Source: Sphingomonas arvum
Lineage (GTDB): Bacteria; Pseudomonadota; Alphaproteobacteria; Sphingomonadales; Sphingomonadaceae
Length of the DNA: 64,000 nt
Assembly (NCBI RefSeq): GCF_026013565.1
Contig: NZ_JAPDOB010000001.1
Span: 1,080,178-1,144,177 of the forward strand
Direction: 5' to 3'
Positions 6,825-16,695 of this stretch are shown here, one piece after another. Position numbers and translations under genes: made by a program. Under the pieces are notes generated by a model. That model made no database searches and was not told where the DNA came from. It was given only the letters and a program-made list of their open reading frames with translations. Numbering within the stretch: position 1 is the first letter of the stretch; every line of letters starts with the position of its first letter.

Positions 6825-7798
6825 CAGGCGGGAAGTTGCTGGCTGATGCAGTGAAAGCTGCCGCCGCCGGTCAGGACATGGTCGGCACGCAGGCCGACGG
6901 CCTTGCGCTCGGGGAACAGCGCCTGAACGGTATGAACGGCGGCATCGTCGTTGGCGGCGCCATAGAGGGGCACAACCACCGCCGCATTACCGATCAGGAA
7001 ATTCATGTAGCTGGCGGGCACGATCTCTCCATCGCGCTCGACCTGGCCGGGCGAAGGGATGTTCACCACATCGAGCCCGGCAGCCTTCAGCCGCCTGGCC
7101 GCATCGGAGTAGACGGCGGCGTTCGGGTCGTCCTTGCCCGCCGCCGTCGGAATCGCGACGCGTCCGGGCGCCACGAAGCGGGCCAGGTTGTCGACGTGGC
7201 CGTCAGTGTGGTCGTTGAGCAGGCCTTCGCCCAGCCACACGACGCGCTCAAGGCCAAGGTCGGCGTGCAGGCGCTGCTCGATTGCCTGACGGTCGGACGA
7301 CGGATTGCGATTGGGGTTCAGCAGGCATTGCTCCGTGGTCAGCACGCAGCCAGAACCGTCCATGTCTATGGCGCCGCCTTCCAGCACCCACTCGCCGCGC
7401 TGGTAAGGAAGGAGCGCGGACTGCGCGAGGCGCTGGCCGATGCTTTCGTCCCCAGGCAAGTCGTACTTGCCGCCCCAACCATTGAAGCGGAAACCCTGCG
7501 CCCGGCGGCCTCTGCCCGAACCGGTGACAATCGGACCGGTGTCGCGAAGCCAGATGTCGCCGAACGGTTCGACGATCACCGTGGCGAACGGCGCAAGTTT
7601 GCGGGCCGTCTTGGCGGCGATCTCGCTGGCGGCGACCAGCCGAATTTCCTCGCCCTTGCCGCCGGCGTGGAGCGCCCTTGCGAGCGCCGCCACCTCCTTC
7701 TGGGCGGGCTTGAGATCCTCAAGCCATAGCTCGGGATCGGACGGGAAGCCGATCCACATCGCCTCGTGCGGGGACCATTCGGGCAGGGGGGTCTGCAT
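6824..7798 (-). CDS. aguA: Agmatine deiminase
   Basis: A 324-residue peptidyl-arginine-deiminase-family enzyme (guanidino-modifying superfamily) that hydrolyses agmatine to N-carbamoylputrescine and ammonia. Visible landmarks are EWSPHEAMWIGFP at the start, DIWLRDTGPI, FNGWGGKYDLPGD, LEGGAIDMDG, the histidine segment LNDHTDGHVDNLARF, and the catalytic Cys in GGGSFHCISQQ near the end. I chose ATG 7798 since the family starts near TPLPEWSPHE; an in-frame start at 7861 would add 21 residues. It is the first gene of the agmatine operon. Confidence 0.96.
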   Translation of the reverse strand: MQTPLPEWSPHEAMWIGFPSDPELWLEDLKPAQKEVAALARALHAGGKGEEIRLVAASEIAAKTARKLAPFATVIVEPFGDIWLRDTGPIVTGSGRGRRAQGFRFNGWGGKYDLPGDESIGQRLAQSALLPYQRGEWVLEGGAIDMDGSGCVLTTEQCLLNPNRNPSSDRQAIEQRLHADLGLERVVWLGEGLLNDHTDGHVDNLARFVAPGRVAIPTAAGKDDPNAAVYSDAARRLKAAGLDVVNIPSPGQVERDGEIVPASYMNFLIGNAAVVVPLYGAANDDAAVHTVQALFPERKAVGLRADHVLTGGGSFHCISQQLPA

Positions 7799-8251
7799 GG
7801 GCGCGGCGACTAACAGAGGGGGTGCAAGCCGCCAAGTTGCATTCCCGGAGATGTGCGCCAAGGTGGAAGGGCTCGGCAGGGGGAAGCGCCACCGCTATGA
7901 GTCTGCGCCGAGCGGCGGCAAGGTCGCCTTCATCGGCCTCCAGCCGGGCAGGACAATCGCCTCCACGGCCGATTTCGCCACCGGGGTGGCCAAGGGTTCC
8001 GCAGCAGCGCCAAGCCGGTAGAATCGCTGTGCTGGTGCCGGCTCGTCACGGACGAGCGCCTGATCTGCGATTTACGATAACCCTGTGGATGGACGGCTGA
8101 CGTCGGTTGGGCGGCTGCTGGAGCAAATCGATCGGACATTGAGGCAGGCGAGGAGGGGCCGGCGGCCTCCCCTGCACGTTCACACTTCGTTCAAGGCCGC
8201 CGGGCCAGTTCTTGGCTGGGGCGGGTTGGTTTTCGCAAGTGGAGCGTACCT
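7799..8251. other. Intergenic region between divergent aguA and a lipoprotein gene
   Basis: This stretch holds the promoters for the two divergent genes. I see no supported coding frame. Short frames on both strands (for example 7822-8100) lack binding sites and recognisable protein patterns. A short inverted repeat, GAGGGGCC / GGCCTCCCC, lies near 8153-8174 and could be a hairpin. No tRNA or known riboswitch fold was recognised. Confidence 0.5.
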
Positions 8252-8845
8252 ATGCCTCTTTCCCTTCGCCTGGCCGCAGTGGCGGCAGTCGGCGCTGCGC
8301 TCGGCGGCTGCGCGACGTACGGCCCTTATGGCTACAGTGGTGTCTCGGTCGGCTATGGCTCGGGCGGCTACTACGATGACGGCTATTACGGCGGTTACGG
8401 CTACGGTTCGCCGTACGTCGGTTATGGGTACGGTTCTCCGTACGTCGGCTACGGCTATGGCTCGCGTGGATATGCGTGGCCGTATGGCGGCTGGTACAAC
8501 AACTACTATTATCCGGGTACCGGCATCTACGTTTATGACCGCAGCCGTCGTTCGTACCGGATGAGCGACGCCCAGCGCCGTTACTGGGAGCAGCAGCGGG
8601 CCCTCCGCCAGCGCAACCCCGAGGTGATCCAGAACCGGCGCGCGTACCGGGTCGACCGCCAAGGTGACCGCCGCGTCTATCGGATCGAGCGGCGCGAGGA
8701 GCGCCAGGCGCTGCAGAGCGGCCAGGTTACTCGCGAGCAGTACCGGGCCGACCGCCAGCAGGACAGGCGTGCCTATCGCCAGGAGCGACGGGAGGATCGG
8801 CGCAATCTGCGGCGCGAGAATCGCGAGGATCGTCGACCCGATTGA
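8252..8845 (+). CDS. Gly/Tyr-rich lipoprotein with a charged Arg/Asp/Gln tail
   Basis: A 197-residue predicted lipoprotein: a signal peptide with lipobox ALGGC (Cys about 20). Next comes a low-complexity Gly/Tyr region (about 25-85) with a near-perfect tandem GYGYGSPYV unit. The C-terminal half is highly charged, with repeated RRAYR, DRQ and RRE(D)RR patterns, probably helical. Proteins of this build are common and unstudied in sphingomonads; an envelope or stress role is a guess. It precedes gatC on the same strand by about 55 bases. Confidence 0.8.
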   Translation: MPLSLRLAAVAAVGAALGGCATYGPYGYSGVSVGYGSGGYYDDGYYGGYGYGSPYVGYGYGSPYVGYGYGSRGYAWPYGGWYNNYYYPGTGIYVYDRSRRSYRMSDAQRRYWEQQRALRQRNPEVIQNRRAYRVDRQGDRRVYRIERREERQALQSGQVTREQYRADRQQDRRAYRQERREDRRNLRRENREDRRPD

Positions 8846-8899
8846 TGCAGCACGGGCTGGCGGCTTGCCGGTGGGCGTGAGCCTCGCTAACGCGCGGCC

Positions 8900-9187
8900 A
8901 TGTCCGTCGATACCGCCACCGTGCGGCACATCGCTCGGCTTGCGCGTCTGCAGATGAGCGACGCGGAGGTCGCGGCGATGGTGCCGGAACTCAACAACAT
9001 CCTCGGCTGGGTCGAACAGCTTGGCGAGGTCGACACAGACGGCGTCGAGCCGCTGACTGCTGTGATCGAGCAGAAGCTGCGCCTGCGGGACGATGTCGTG
9101 AACGACGGCGGAATACGGAACGAAGTGCTCGCCAACGCGCCGGATGCGCAGCACGGCTTCTTCGCCGTACCAAAGGTCATCGAATAG
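8900..9187 (+). CDS. gatC: Asp-tRNA(Asn)/Glu-tRNA(Gln) amidotransferase subunit C
   Basis: A 95-residue GatC, the small subunit wrapping GatA and GatB in the enzyme that amidates mischarged Glu-tRNA(Gln) or Asp-tRNA(Asn). The pattern [17 protein letters not shown], then [21 protein letters not shown], is diagnostic. The C-terminal FFAVPKVIE tail is typical. Its stop overlaps the GTG start of gatA at 9187. It is the first gene of a gatC-gatA-small ORF-gatB operon. Confidence 0.97.
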   Translation: MSVDTATVRHIARLARLQMSDAEVAAMVPELNNILGWVEQLGEVDTDGVEPLTAVIEQKLRLRDDVVNDGGIRNEVLANAPDAQHGFFAVPKVIE

Positions 9188-10665
9188 TGGCCGGATTGAC
9201 AGGCAAGACGATCGCCGAGCTGCGCGACGGCTTCCGCGCGGGCGAGTTTAGCGCGCGGGAGATCGCCACTGCGTTCAACGACGCGGTGGCTGCGGCACGT
9301 GCGCTGAACGCTTATACGGTGGAGACCCCCGGCGATGCATTGGCGGCCGCCGACACGGCCGATAACGCCCGGAATCGCGGCGACCTCCAGCCGCTGTCCG
9401 GCATTCCGCTGGGCATCAAGGACCTGTTCGCGACCGCAGGGGTGGACACGACCTCCGGCTCCAACATCCTCAAGGGCTTCAAGCCGCCGTACGAGAGCAC
9501 GGTGACGCTGAACCTGCGCCGAGCGGGCGCGGGCATGCTGGGCAAGCTCAACATGGACGAGTTCGCCATGGGCTCGTCGAACGAGACCAGCGCCTATGGA
9601 CCGGTGATATCCCCATGGAAGCGCTCGGACGGCGGCAATGCGGCGCTGACGCCGGGCGGGAGCTCGGGTGGTTCGGCGGCGGCGGTCGCGGCCGGGCTGG
9701 CGCCCGGGGTTACCGGCACCGACACGGGCGGCTCCATCCGGCAGCCGGCGGCGTTCGTCGGCATCTCGGGAATCAAGCCGACCTACGGCCGCTGCTCGCG
9801 CTGGGGCGTGGTGGCGTTCGCCAGCTCGCTCGACCAGGCGGGGCCGATGACGCGGACGGTGCGCGACTGCGCAATCATGCTCGAGGCGATGAGCGGGTTC
9901 GATCCGAAGGACTCCACCTCGCTGGACCTGCCGGTACCGCATTGGGAAGCCGGGCTGTCGAGCGATCTCAGGGGCAAACGGGTCGGCATCCCGCGGGAGT
10001 ACCGGATCGACGGCGTGCCCGAAGAGATCAACGCGCTGTGGGACCGCGGGATCGAGTGGCTGCGCGACGCTGGCGCCGAGCCGGTCGAGATCAGCCTGCC
10101 GCATACCAAATACGCGCTGCCGACCTACTACATCATCGCGCCGGCCGAAGCCTCGTCCAACCTCGCCCGCTATGACGGCGTCCGCTATGGGATGCGGGAG
10201 CAGGGCTCGGGCGGGCTCGAGGGCATGTACGCCGCGACGCGCGCGGCCGGCTTCGGGGCCGAGGTCAAGCGGCGGATCATGATCGGCACCTACGTGCTGT
10301 CGGCCGGCTTCTATGACGCTTATTTCAACAAGGCGCAGCGGGTGCGGGCGCTGATCAAGCAGGACTTCGCGCGCGCCTTCGAGCAGTGCGACCTGATCTT
10401 GACGCCGACGGCACCGAGTGCGGCGTTCGGGCTGGGCGAGAAGATGAGCGATCCGCTCGCCATGTACTTGAACGACGTATTCGCGGTGCCGGCGAGCCTG
10501 GCCGGGCTGCCGGCGATGAGCGTTCCGGGCGGGCTGGACGCACAGGGCCTGCCGCTGGGGTTGCACCTGATCGGCAACGAGCTGGACGAGCAGGGCGTGC
10601 TGAACGCGGGTCTGGCGATCGAGGAGCGCGCCGGGTTCACCGCGCGGCCGGAGAAGTGGTGGTGA
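9187..10665 (+). CDS. gatA: Asp-tRNA(Asn)/Glu-tRNA(Gln) amidotransferase subunit A
   Basis: A 492-residue amidase-signature protein that releases ammonia from glutamine for GatB. The Ser-cisSer-Lys triad can be placed. The Lys lies in [12 protein letters not shown], and the Ser-rich loop is [17 protein letters not shown] with [15 protein letters not shown] after it. The C-terminal [18 protein letters not shown] block is also typical. It starts at GTG 9187. Its stop TGA (10663-10665) overlaps the GTG of a 43-codon ORF. Confidence 0.97.
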   Translation: MAGLTGKTIAELRDGFRAGEFSAREIATAFNDAVAAARALNAYTVETPGDALAAADTADNARNRGDLQPLSGIPLGIKDLFATAGVDTTSGSNILKGFKPPYESTVTLNLRRAGAGMLGKLNMDEFAMGSSNETSAYGPVISPWKRSDGGNAALTPGGSSGGSAAAVAAGLAPGVTGTDTGGSIRQPAAFVGISGIKPTYGRCSRWGVVAFASSLDQAGPMTRTVRDCAIMLEAMSGFDPKDSTSLDLPVPHWEAGLSSDLRGKRVGIPREYRIDGVPEEINALWDRGIEWLRDAGAEPVEISLPHTKYALPTYYIIAPAEASSNLARYDGVRYGMREQGSGGLEGMYAATRAAGFGAEVKRRIMIGTYVLSAGFYDAYFNKAQRVRALIKQDFARAFEQCDLILTPTAPSAAFGLGEKMSDPLAMYLNDVFAVPASLAGLPAMSVPGGLDAQGLPLGLHLIGNELDEQGVLNAGLAIEERAGFTARPEKWW

Positions 10666-10793
10666 GCTGGGTTGGCGAACTCATCGTCCACGCTGTGGGC
10701 GGGCTTGTCGATCGTCGCAAGAACAAGAGTTTTGACCCGAGCCGCTATGGTGAGGCTCGCTTTGACAGCAGCACCGGGAAGCAGATCAAGTGA
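10662..10793 (+). CDS. 43-residue small protein coupled between gatA and gatB
   Basis: The GTG at 10662 overlaps the gatA stop (GTGA), and the TGA at 10791-10793 overlaps the gatB GTG (GTGA at 10790-10793). The ORF therefore fills the gap exactly with 4-base overlaps on both sides. The product begins [19 protein letters not shown], a short amphipathic or membrane-touching helix, then has a basic [12 protein letters not shown] segment. I recognise no family. It may be an expressed small protein or simply a translational bridge keeping gatB coupled to gatA. Confidence 0.7.
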   Translation: MSWVGELIVHAVGGLVDRRKNKSFDPSRYGEARFDSSTGKQIK

Positions 10794-12256
10794 ACGCACC
10801 TTACCGCCTCAAGGGCATGACTGGCGAGTGGGAGGTCGTGATCGGCCTTGAGGTCCACGCGCAGGTGGTCTCCAACGCCAAGCTGTTCTCCGGCGCGGCG
10901 ACGGCGTTCGGAGCCGAGCCGAACACGCAGGTATCGCTGGTCGACGCCGCGATGCCGGGCATGCTGCCGGTGCCGAACCGCGAGTGCATTCGGCAGGCGG
11001 TGCGGACCGGCATGGCGCTCGACGCACAGATCAACAAGTGGTCGCGGTTCGACCGCAAGAACTACTTCTACGCCGACCTGCCGCAGGGCTACCAGATCAG
11101 CCAGCTATACCACCCGCTGGTGGGCGAGGGGACGATCGAGGTCCTGCTGGACGAGAAGGACGAGGGGAGCGTGCGCCGGATCGGCGTGGAGCGGATCCAC
11201 GTCGAGCAGGACGCGGGCAAGCTGATGCACGACCAGCACCCGACCATGAGCTACGTCGACCTTAACCGCTCAGGCGTGGCGCTGATGGAGATCGTGTCCA
11301 AGCCGGACATGCGCTCGCCGGCGGAGGCGGGCGCGTACCTGCGCAAGCTGCGGGCGATCCTGCGCTATGTCGGGTCGTGCGACGGCAACATGGAGGAAGG
11401 CTCCATGCGCGCGGACGTTAACGTCAGCGTGCGCAAGCCCGGTGAGGCGTTCGGGACGCGGACGGAGACCAAGAACGTCAACTCGGTCCGCTTCGTGATG
11501 GCGGTGATCGAGCACGAGGCCCGGCGCCAGATCGACGTGCTGGAGGAAGGCGGCGCGATCGTCCAGGAGACCCGCCTGTGGGACCCCGACAAGGGCGAGA
11601 CCCGGACACTGCGGTCCAAGGAGGACGCGCACGATTATCGCTACTTCCCGGACCCCGACCTGCTGCCGCTGGAGCTGGACGACGCGTTCTTGGACGAGTG
11701 CCGCAAGAGCCTGCCGGAGCTGCCGGACGCCAAGCGACGGCGCTTCGAGATGATGGGCATTTCGGCGTACAATGCTTCCGTGCTGACCGCCGAGGTGGAG
11801 ACGGCTGCCTGGTTCGATGCGCTGCTGAGCAACGATGTCGATCCCAAGCAGGCATCGAACTGGGTGGTGGCTGAGCTGTTCGGGGCGCTAAACCGGCTGG
11901 GCGCGTCGATTGCCGAATGCCCGGTCTCGCCGGCGCATGCGGCCGAGTTGCTAAGGCTGGTGGCCGACGGGACGATCAGCGGATCGATCGCCAAGACCGT
12001 ATTCGAGAAGATGCTCGAAAGCGGCGACCCGGCGGGCGCCATCGTGGAGCGCGAAGGGCTCAAGCAGACCAGCGACACGGGCGCTATCGACGCGGAGATC
12101 GATAAGATCCTGGCGGCGAACGCGGACAAGGTCGAGCAGTACAAGGCCGGCAAGCAGCAGCTGTTCGGCTTTTTCGTGGGCCAGACGATGAAGGCCATGG
12201 CCGGCAAGGCCAATCCGGGCGTCGTCAACGAGCGGCTGCGGGCCAAGCTGGACTAG
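10790..12256 (+). CDS. gatB: Asp-tRNA(Asn)/Glu-tRNA(Gln) amidotransferase subunit B
   Basis: A 488-residue GatB, the kinase and transamidase subunit that binds the mischarged tRNA. Diagnostic motifs are [10 protein letters not shown] near the N-terminus, [15 protein letters not shown] [12 protein letters not shown], and [13 protein letters not shown]. Further on come [15 protein letters not shown] and the [13 protein letters not shown] region. The C-terminal YqeY-like helical domain follows (about 320-488). It starts at GTG 10790, coupled to the small ORF. Loss of the operon would stop Asn or Gln charging in organisms lacking AsnRS or GlnRS. Confidence 0.97.
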   Translation: MNAPYRLKGMTGEWEVVIGLEVHAQVVSNAKLFSGAATAFGAEPNTQVSLVDAAMPGMLPVPNRECIRQAVRTGMALDAQINKWSRFDRKNYFYADLPQGYQISQLYHPLVGEGTIEVLLDEKDEGSVRRIGVERIHVEQDAGKLMHDQHPTMSYVDLNRSGVALMEIVSKPDMRSPAEAGAYLRKLRAILRYVGSCDGNMEEGSMRADVNVSVRKPGEAFGTRTETKNVNSVRFVMAVIEHEARRQIDVLEEGGAIVQETRLWDPDKGETRTLRSKEDAHDYRYFPDPDLLPLELDDAFLDECRKSLPELPDAKRRRFEMMGISAYNASVLTAEVETAAWFDALLSNDVDPKQASNWVVAELFGALNRLGASIAECPVSPAHAAELLRLVADGTISGSIAKTVFEKMLESGDPAGAIVEREGLKQTSDTGAIDAEIDKILAANADKVEQYKAGKQQLFGFFVGQTMKAMAGKANPGVVNERLRAKLD

Positions 12257-12296
12257 TCATTGGCGGCGACGCGTGGCCGCTGCTAAGCAGCGGCTC

Positions 12297-13916
12297 ATGC
12301 GTTCGCTTCTCCTTGCCGCCACTGCGGCGGCCCTCACCGCCGCACCCGTTTCCGCCCAGCCGACCACCCCGCCCAAGCTGCTGATCGCCATCTCGGTCGA
12401 CCAGTTCGCGGCCGACCTGTTCGACCAGTACCGACCGCTGTTCACCGGCGGCTTCGCGCGGCTGGCCAGCCAAGGTACGGTTTTCGTCAACGGCTATCAG
12501 AGCCACGCGGCGACCGAGACCTGCCCCGGACATTCCACGCTGCTGACTGGCAAGCATCCGGCCGGCACCGGCATCATCGCCAACGACTGGATCGATCAGG
12601 GCACGGCACGCACCGACAAGCATGTCTACTGCGCGGAGGACGAGAGCCAGCCGGGCACCACCTTCACCAATTACAAAGTGAGCCCGGTCCACCTCAGGGT
12701 ACAGACTTTCGGTGATCGCCTGAAAGCCGTCAGTCCGCAGAGCCGCAACGTGGCCATCGCCGGCAAGGACCGCGCGGCGATCATGATGGGTGGGCGCAAT
12801 GTCGACCAGCGCTGGTACTGGGACGGCAAGGTGTGGAGCACGGACACCGGGAAGACACCGCCGCGCACGATCGCGGCGCTCAACCAGTTTTTCACGGCGA
12901 GGCTGGCGCAGCCGAGCGAACCGCTGGTGCCTCCGGCGGTCTGCACCGCGCGAGCCAAGCCGTACACAGTGGCGCCAGGCCTGACGGTCGGCAACGGGAC
13001 CTTGCAGCGGGCCGCCGGTGACCTGCGCTTCGTGCGGGCGCATCCGGATTTCGATGGAGCGGTGCTGGCCGGAGCGGCCGCGCTGGTCGGTGAGCTTGGG
13101 CTGGGCAAGGGACCGGCCGCGGATGTGCTGTCCGTGGGCCTGTCGGCGACGGACTATGTCGGACATGCTTATGGCAACGGCGGGCAGGAGATGTGCCTGC
13201 AGATGCTGGCGCTGGATCGGGAGTTGGGCGATTTCCTCAACCGGATCGACCAGACCGGCGTCGACTATGCGGTTGTGCTGTCGGCTGATCATGGCGGCAT
13301 GGACCTGGCCGAGCGGCTGAAGGATCGCGGCAACGCGCAGGCGCAGCGGGCCGATCCGGCGCTGGCGGCCGACGCGATGGGCAAGCTGCTGGCGCCGCAG
13401 TTCGGGCGGACGGAGCCGGTGCTGTTGGGCGTCGGAATAGCCAACGACGTGTGGCTCGACCGCCGGCTTGATGCGGCGACGGCGCGCAAGGTCCTGGCGG
13501 CGGCATTGCAGCGCTACCGGGCGCATCCGCAGGTCTATGCGGCGTACAGCAGGGCGGAGATCATGGAGGTGGCAGTGCCGCGCGGAGCGCCGGACAAGTG
13601 GAGCGTCATCCAGCGGGTACGCGCGTCCTACGATCCGACGCGGTCGGGCGACATCTATGTCACGCTGAAGCCCTACGTCAGCCCGATCGCAGCGCCGGCA
13701 CCGGGCTACACGGCGACGCACGGATCGGTGTGGGACTATGACCGGCGGGTGCCGATCATCTTCTGGCGCCGGGGCGCGGCTGCGGCCAACCGAACAGAGG
13801 CGGTCGAGACGGTCGACATCCTGCCCACGGCTGGGCCGCTGCTCGGGTTGGCGGTGCCGGCGAGCAGCGTCGACGGCCGTTGCCTCGACGGTGCGGCCGG
13901 GGTGCGCTGTCGCTGA
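12297..13916 (+). CDS. Secreted alkaline phosphatase family protein (PafA/SPAP-like)
   Basis: A 539-residue exported phosphatase of the nucleotide pyrophosphatase/phosphodiesterase-like alkaline phosphatases. A signal peptide covers about residues 1-22 (MRSLLLAATAAALTAAPVSA). Metal-site landmarks are AISVDQFAAD at the start of the mature protein, the nucleophile segment ATETCPGHSTLLTG (Thr as nucleophile), and LSATDYVGHAYG. SADHGGMDLAE and TATHGSVWDYD supply further Asp/His ligands. It would release phosphate from organic phosphates in the periplasm. ATG 12297 was chosen so the signal peptide starts correctly. Confidence 0.9.
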   Translation: MRSLLLAATAAALTAAPVSAQPTTPPKLLIAISVDQFAADLFDQYRPLFTGGFARLASQGTVFVNGYQSHAATETCPGHSTLLTGKHPAGTGIIANDWIDQGTARTDKHVYCAEDESQPGTTFTNYKVSPVHLRVQTFGDRLKAVSPQSRNVAIAGKDRAAIMMGGRNVDQRWYWDGKVWSTDTGKTPPRTIAALNQFFTARLAQPSEPLVPPAVCTARAKPYTVAPGLTVGNGTLQRAAGDLRFVRAHPDFDGAVLAGAAALVGELGLGKGPAADVLSVGLSATDYVGHAYGNGGQEMCLQMLALDRELGDFLNRIDQTGVDYAVVLSADHGGMDLAERLKDRGNAQAQRADPALAADAMGKLLAPQFGRTEPVLLGVGIANDVWLDRRLDAATARKVLAAALQRYRAHPQVYAAYSRAEIMEVAVPRGAPDKWSVIQRVRASYDPTRSGDIYVTLKPYVSPIAAPAPGYTATHGSVWDYDRRVPIIFWRRGAAAANRTEAVETVDILPTAGPLLGLAVPASSVDGRCLDGAAGVRCR

Positions 13917-14022
13917 GGATCGTTCATCTCACAGCAAGGTGGCGAGCCATAGCCACTGCCTAATCTAAGCCACTGTTTTGGCTTGCTTCCTTGCTGACCG
14001 GCAGGGTGAAACGGAGGGGTTG

Positions 14023-14811
14023 ATGCGGCGTTCGCTGGTACTGGCTGCGGTGGCCGCCTCCTTGATGACCTCCGGCTGCGTGCAGACGCGGCAATTCGCC
14101 GACCTTCAGTTCGCACCCCCGCAGGGCGACTACAAGCTGCTGGTGCTGCGCCCGGACGTGCAGGTCGGCTCGGTTACGACCGGCGGCCTGGTCGAGCCGC
14201 GGGCGGACTGGACCGAGCAGGCGCGGGCCAACGTGATCGCCGCACTTCGTGCGCAGCAGGGTGGGCGCGGCGGGCAGACCTTGATCCTGGAGCGGCGCGA
14301 CTCGCTGCCGGGCATTCCCGCCGAGCAGGTCGCCGAGATCGAGCGCCTGAACGCGGCGGTGAGCCAATCAATTGCCTTGCACAAATATTCGGGTGCGACG
14401 CTGCCGACCAAGCGGCGGCGCGGGCTGGAGTGGACGCTGGGTCAGGACGCGGTCCGGTTCGGTCAGCGCACCGGCTACGATTATGCGCTGTTCCTGCATG
14501 CGGAGGACAGCTTCGCCAGCACCGGTCGAGTCGCGCTGCAGGTGCTGGGCATTGCCGGCTGCGCCATCGGCTTCTGCGCTCCGAACATCGGTGGGGCTGG
14601 GCAGTTCGCCTATGCCAGCCTGGTCGACCTCAGGACCGGCGAAGTGGTGTGGTTCAACGTGCTTCAGGCCGGTAGCCAGATCGCCGGGATCAAGATGGGC
14701 GACATTCGCACGCCGCAAGGGTCGGCGCAGATGGTCGACCGGCTGCTCGGCCGGATGAAGGCCGGGCGCGAGGTGCGGCGGGCACAGGCGGCCGCACGGA
14801 GGGCACAATGA
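14023..14811 (+). CDS. Hypothetical lipoprotein
   Basis: A 262-residue protein with a clear lipoprotein signal, MRRSLVLAAVAASLMTSGC (Cys19). The mature part alternates beta-like and helical stretches; YDYALFLHAEDSFAS and LVDLRTGEVVWFN resemble domains of uncharacterised lipoproteins that report on gene products in the outer membrane. Its stop overlaps the ATG of the M48 protease (ATGA at 14808-14811), which suggests joint function. Binding partner or substrate of the protease is inference. The start ATG 14023 is chosen for the signal peptide. Confidence 0.8.
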   Translation: MRRSLVLAAVAASLMTSGCVQTRQFADLQFAPPQGDYKLLVLRPDVQVGSVTTGGLVEPRADWTEQARANVIAALRAQQGGRGGQTLILERRDSLPGIPAEQVAEIERLNAAVSQSIALHKYSGATLPTKRRRGLEWTLGQDAVRFGQRTGYDYALFLHAEDSFASTGRVALQVLGIAGCAIGFCAPNIGGAGQFAYASLVDLRTGEVVWFNVLQAGSQIAGIKMGDIRTPQGSAQMVDRLLGRMKAGREVRRAQAAARRAQ

Positions 14812-16025
14812 CCGGTGATCTTTCGCGGCGCGCGCTGCTGGTCGGCAGCGGCGCGACGGCGGCAATGCTGGCGAGCGGTGCCGGCGCGCGCATCCTGCCG
14901 TCGAGCCTGCAACCGCTGATCGGCCCTGGCTATCGCCCGACCGACCGCGACGAGCTCGGCATGTGGCAGCAGATGCAGCGGGTCGAGGAGGAGATTGCCG
15001 GCTCCAACCTCCTGATCAAGGACGAGGGGGTGAACCGCTACCTCCAGAGCCTGATCGGCAAGGTCGGCGGCCCGGCGGCCAAGGACATGCGCATCTACCT
15101 GGCGCGCATCCCCGAGTTCAACGCGGTCATGTTCCCGACCGGCTTCGCGGTGGTGTTCAGCGGCCTGCTGCTGCGTATGCGGGACGAGGCGCAGCTCGCG
15201 GGCGTGCTCGCCCACGAGAGCAGCCACTTCCTGCTGAAGCACCAGATCCGCCAGTGGCGCGACACCAAGCGGCGGACGGACGTGCTGTCCTTCACCACTA
15301 TGTTGGGCGGCATGGCGGGCGGCGCCGCGGGCGTATACACGGGCGACCTGGCGCAACTGGCGCAACTCGGCACTATTCTGACGCTGCTCAGGTACAACCG
15401 GCAGCTTGAGGCCGAGGCGGACGCGCTGGGGATCAAGTTGATCGCCGGCTCTGGCTACGAACCCTTGTCCATGTCCCAGACATGGGAGCAGCTGATCGGC
15501 GAGATCGAGCTCAGTGCGCGGGTGCGGCGCAAGCGGCCGGATCGCGGCTATTCCATTTTCTCGACTCACCCGGCGCCGCGAGAGCGGATGATCGACCTGC
15601 GACAATCCGCGGCCGAGCTGACGGTGCCGGGGCGGCCATACGATCGCGGGCGGGAGCGTTACCTGCAGGCGATCGGCCGGGTCCGGCCGACCCTGTTCGA
15701 CGACCAGGTCAAGCTCAATGACGCCGGCGCCACGCGTTACATCATCGAGACGTTGGCCAAGGACGGGTGGAACGGCCAATTGCGGTTCTACGAAGGCGAG
15801 TCGCTGCGGCTGCAGAACGCCGATGCGATCCAGGATCGGGCGGCGCTGAGCTATGCGGCGGCGGTGGCTTACCCCGACGCGCCGGCTGATGCCTGGCGTT
15901 GGCACGGCATCTACCTGTTGAAATCGGGGCGGCGGGACGAAGGCCGGGCTGCGCTGCAGCGTTACCTGACCTTGGCGCCGAGCGCGCCGGATGCGCCGTT
16001 CGTGCGCCAGATGCTGGTGAGCTGA
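14808..16025 (+). CDS. M48 family zinc metalloprotease with twin-arginine-type signal
   Basis: A 405-residue protease. The N-terminus has a twin-arginine-like signal (SRRALLVGSG, then a hydrophobic stretch), so it is probably exported. The zinc motif HESSH is in GVLAHESSHFLLKHQIR (about 140). The third ligand Glu is expected in RQLEAEADALGIKL. An SIFSTHPAPRERM segment follows, typical of M48C/BepA-like proteins. The C-terminus (about 340-405) reads like a TPR hairpin, as in BepA, which acts on outer-membrane assembly. It lies between two lipoprotein genes and overlaps the first by 4 bases. Confidence 0.92.
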   Translation: MTGDLSRRALLVGSGATAAMLASGAGARILPSSLQPLIGPGYRPTDRDELGMWQQMQRVEEEIAGSNLLIKDEGVNRYLQSLIGKVGGPAAKDMRIYLARIPEFNAVMFPTGFAVVFSGLLLRMRDEAQLAGVLAHESSHFLLKHQIRQWRDTKRRTDVLSFTTMLGGMAGGAAGVYTGDLAQLAQLGTILTLLRYNRQLEAEADALGIKLIAGSGYEPLSMSQTWEQLIGEIELSARVRRKRPDRGYSIFSTHPAPRERMIDLRQSAAELTVPGRPYDRGRERYLQAIGRVRPTLFDDQVKLNDAGATRYIIETLAKDGWNGQLRFYEGESLRLQNADAIQDRAALSYAAAVAYPDAPADAWRWHGIYLLKSGRRDEGRAALQRYLTLAPSAPDAPFVRQMLVS

Positions 16026-16034
16026 GGAGTTTCG

Positions 16035-16658
16035 ATGACCAAGCGCACGCTTCTGGCCGCGGTGGCCGTTTCACTCAGCCTGACAGCCTGCACCGGCGGC
16101 GGGGTCGGCGGCTTCGGCCTCTATTCGCTGGTGCGGCCGGGTCGGACGGTGAAGGTCGGCAACGGGGCAATGACGGTGGTCACTCCACGTGAATGGAATC
16201 GGACCACCCGCAACGGCTTCACCGATATCCGCTATGTCGAGGACTGGACGCTGAACGGCCCGTACCTTGACGGCATCAGCTTCGTGACCGGATTGCCTGA
16301 CAATCACCGGATCATCCGGCAGGAGTACAAGGCCGACCGGCAGGTTCCGAAGTTCCGCTCGGTCATGACCCCGCCGGAGATCGCGGCGTTGGTAGAAAGC
16401 CTGTACCGGATCGAGGGCGGGGCGAGCGACTGGCGGACGCTAAACCTGGCGCCACGGCCCTTCCTCGGAACCAGCGGATTCCAGCTCGACTATGAGCATC
16501 TCGATGGCGACGAACTGTGGCGCAAGGGGCGGGCGGTCGGCGCGGTGATCGACGGGCGTCTGTACATGATGCTGCTGGATGCGGCCCGATCCCATTACTA
16601 CGAAGCGGCGCTGCCGGACTTCGAGGCGATGGCGGCAAGCGCCCAACTGCGGCGCTGA
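16035..16658 (+). CDS. Hypothetical lipoprotein
   Basis: A 207-residue protein with a lipoprotein signal peptide (LLAAVAVSLSLTAC, Cys19) and a short Gly-rich linker. The mature domain contains TVVTPREWNRT and YVEDWTLNGPYLDG, and resembles periplasmic domains of unknown function. It begins nine bases after the protease gene, so it is probably the third member of that operon, with GAGGAGT ahead of the ATG. No enzymatic motif was seen. Confidence 0.8.
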   Translation: MTKRTLLAAVAVSLSLTACTGGGVGGFGLYSLVRPGRTVKVGNGAMTVVTPREWNRTTRNGFTDIRYVEDWTLNGPYLDGISFVTGLPDNHRIIRQEYKADRQVPKFRSVMTPPEIAALVESLYRIEGGASDWRTLNLAPRPFLGTSGFQLDYEHLDGDELWRKGRAVGAVIDGRLYMMLLDAARSHYYEAALPDFEAMAASAQLRR

Positions 16659-16695
16659 CGCGCAACTTCCGGCCCACACCGCCGGTTGTCGGTTG

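Noticed and set aside
8400-8475. Short tandem repeats that might be taken for a CRISPR array
   Set aside because: The repeats are contiguous in-frame Gly/Tyr codons of a lipoprotein gene, with no spacers.
8887-10566. A 559-codon minus-strand frame opposite gatC and gatA
   Set aside because: Antisense shadow of the amidotransferase genes; no protein family pattern and rich in Arg and His.
12225-13721. A 498-codon minus-strand frame opposite the alkaline phosphatase
   Set aside because: Antisense shadow with Arg-rich, family-less translation; the phosphatase on the plus strand has all active-site motifs.
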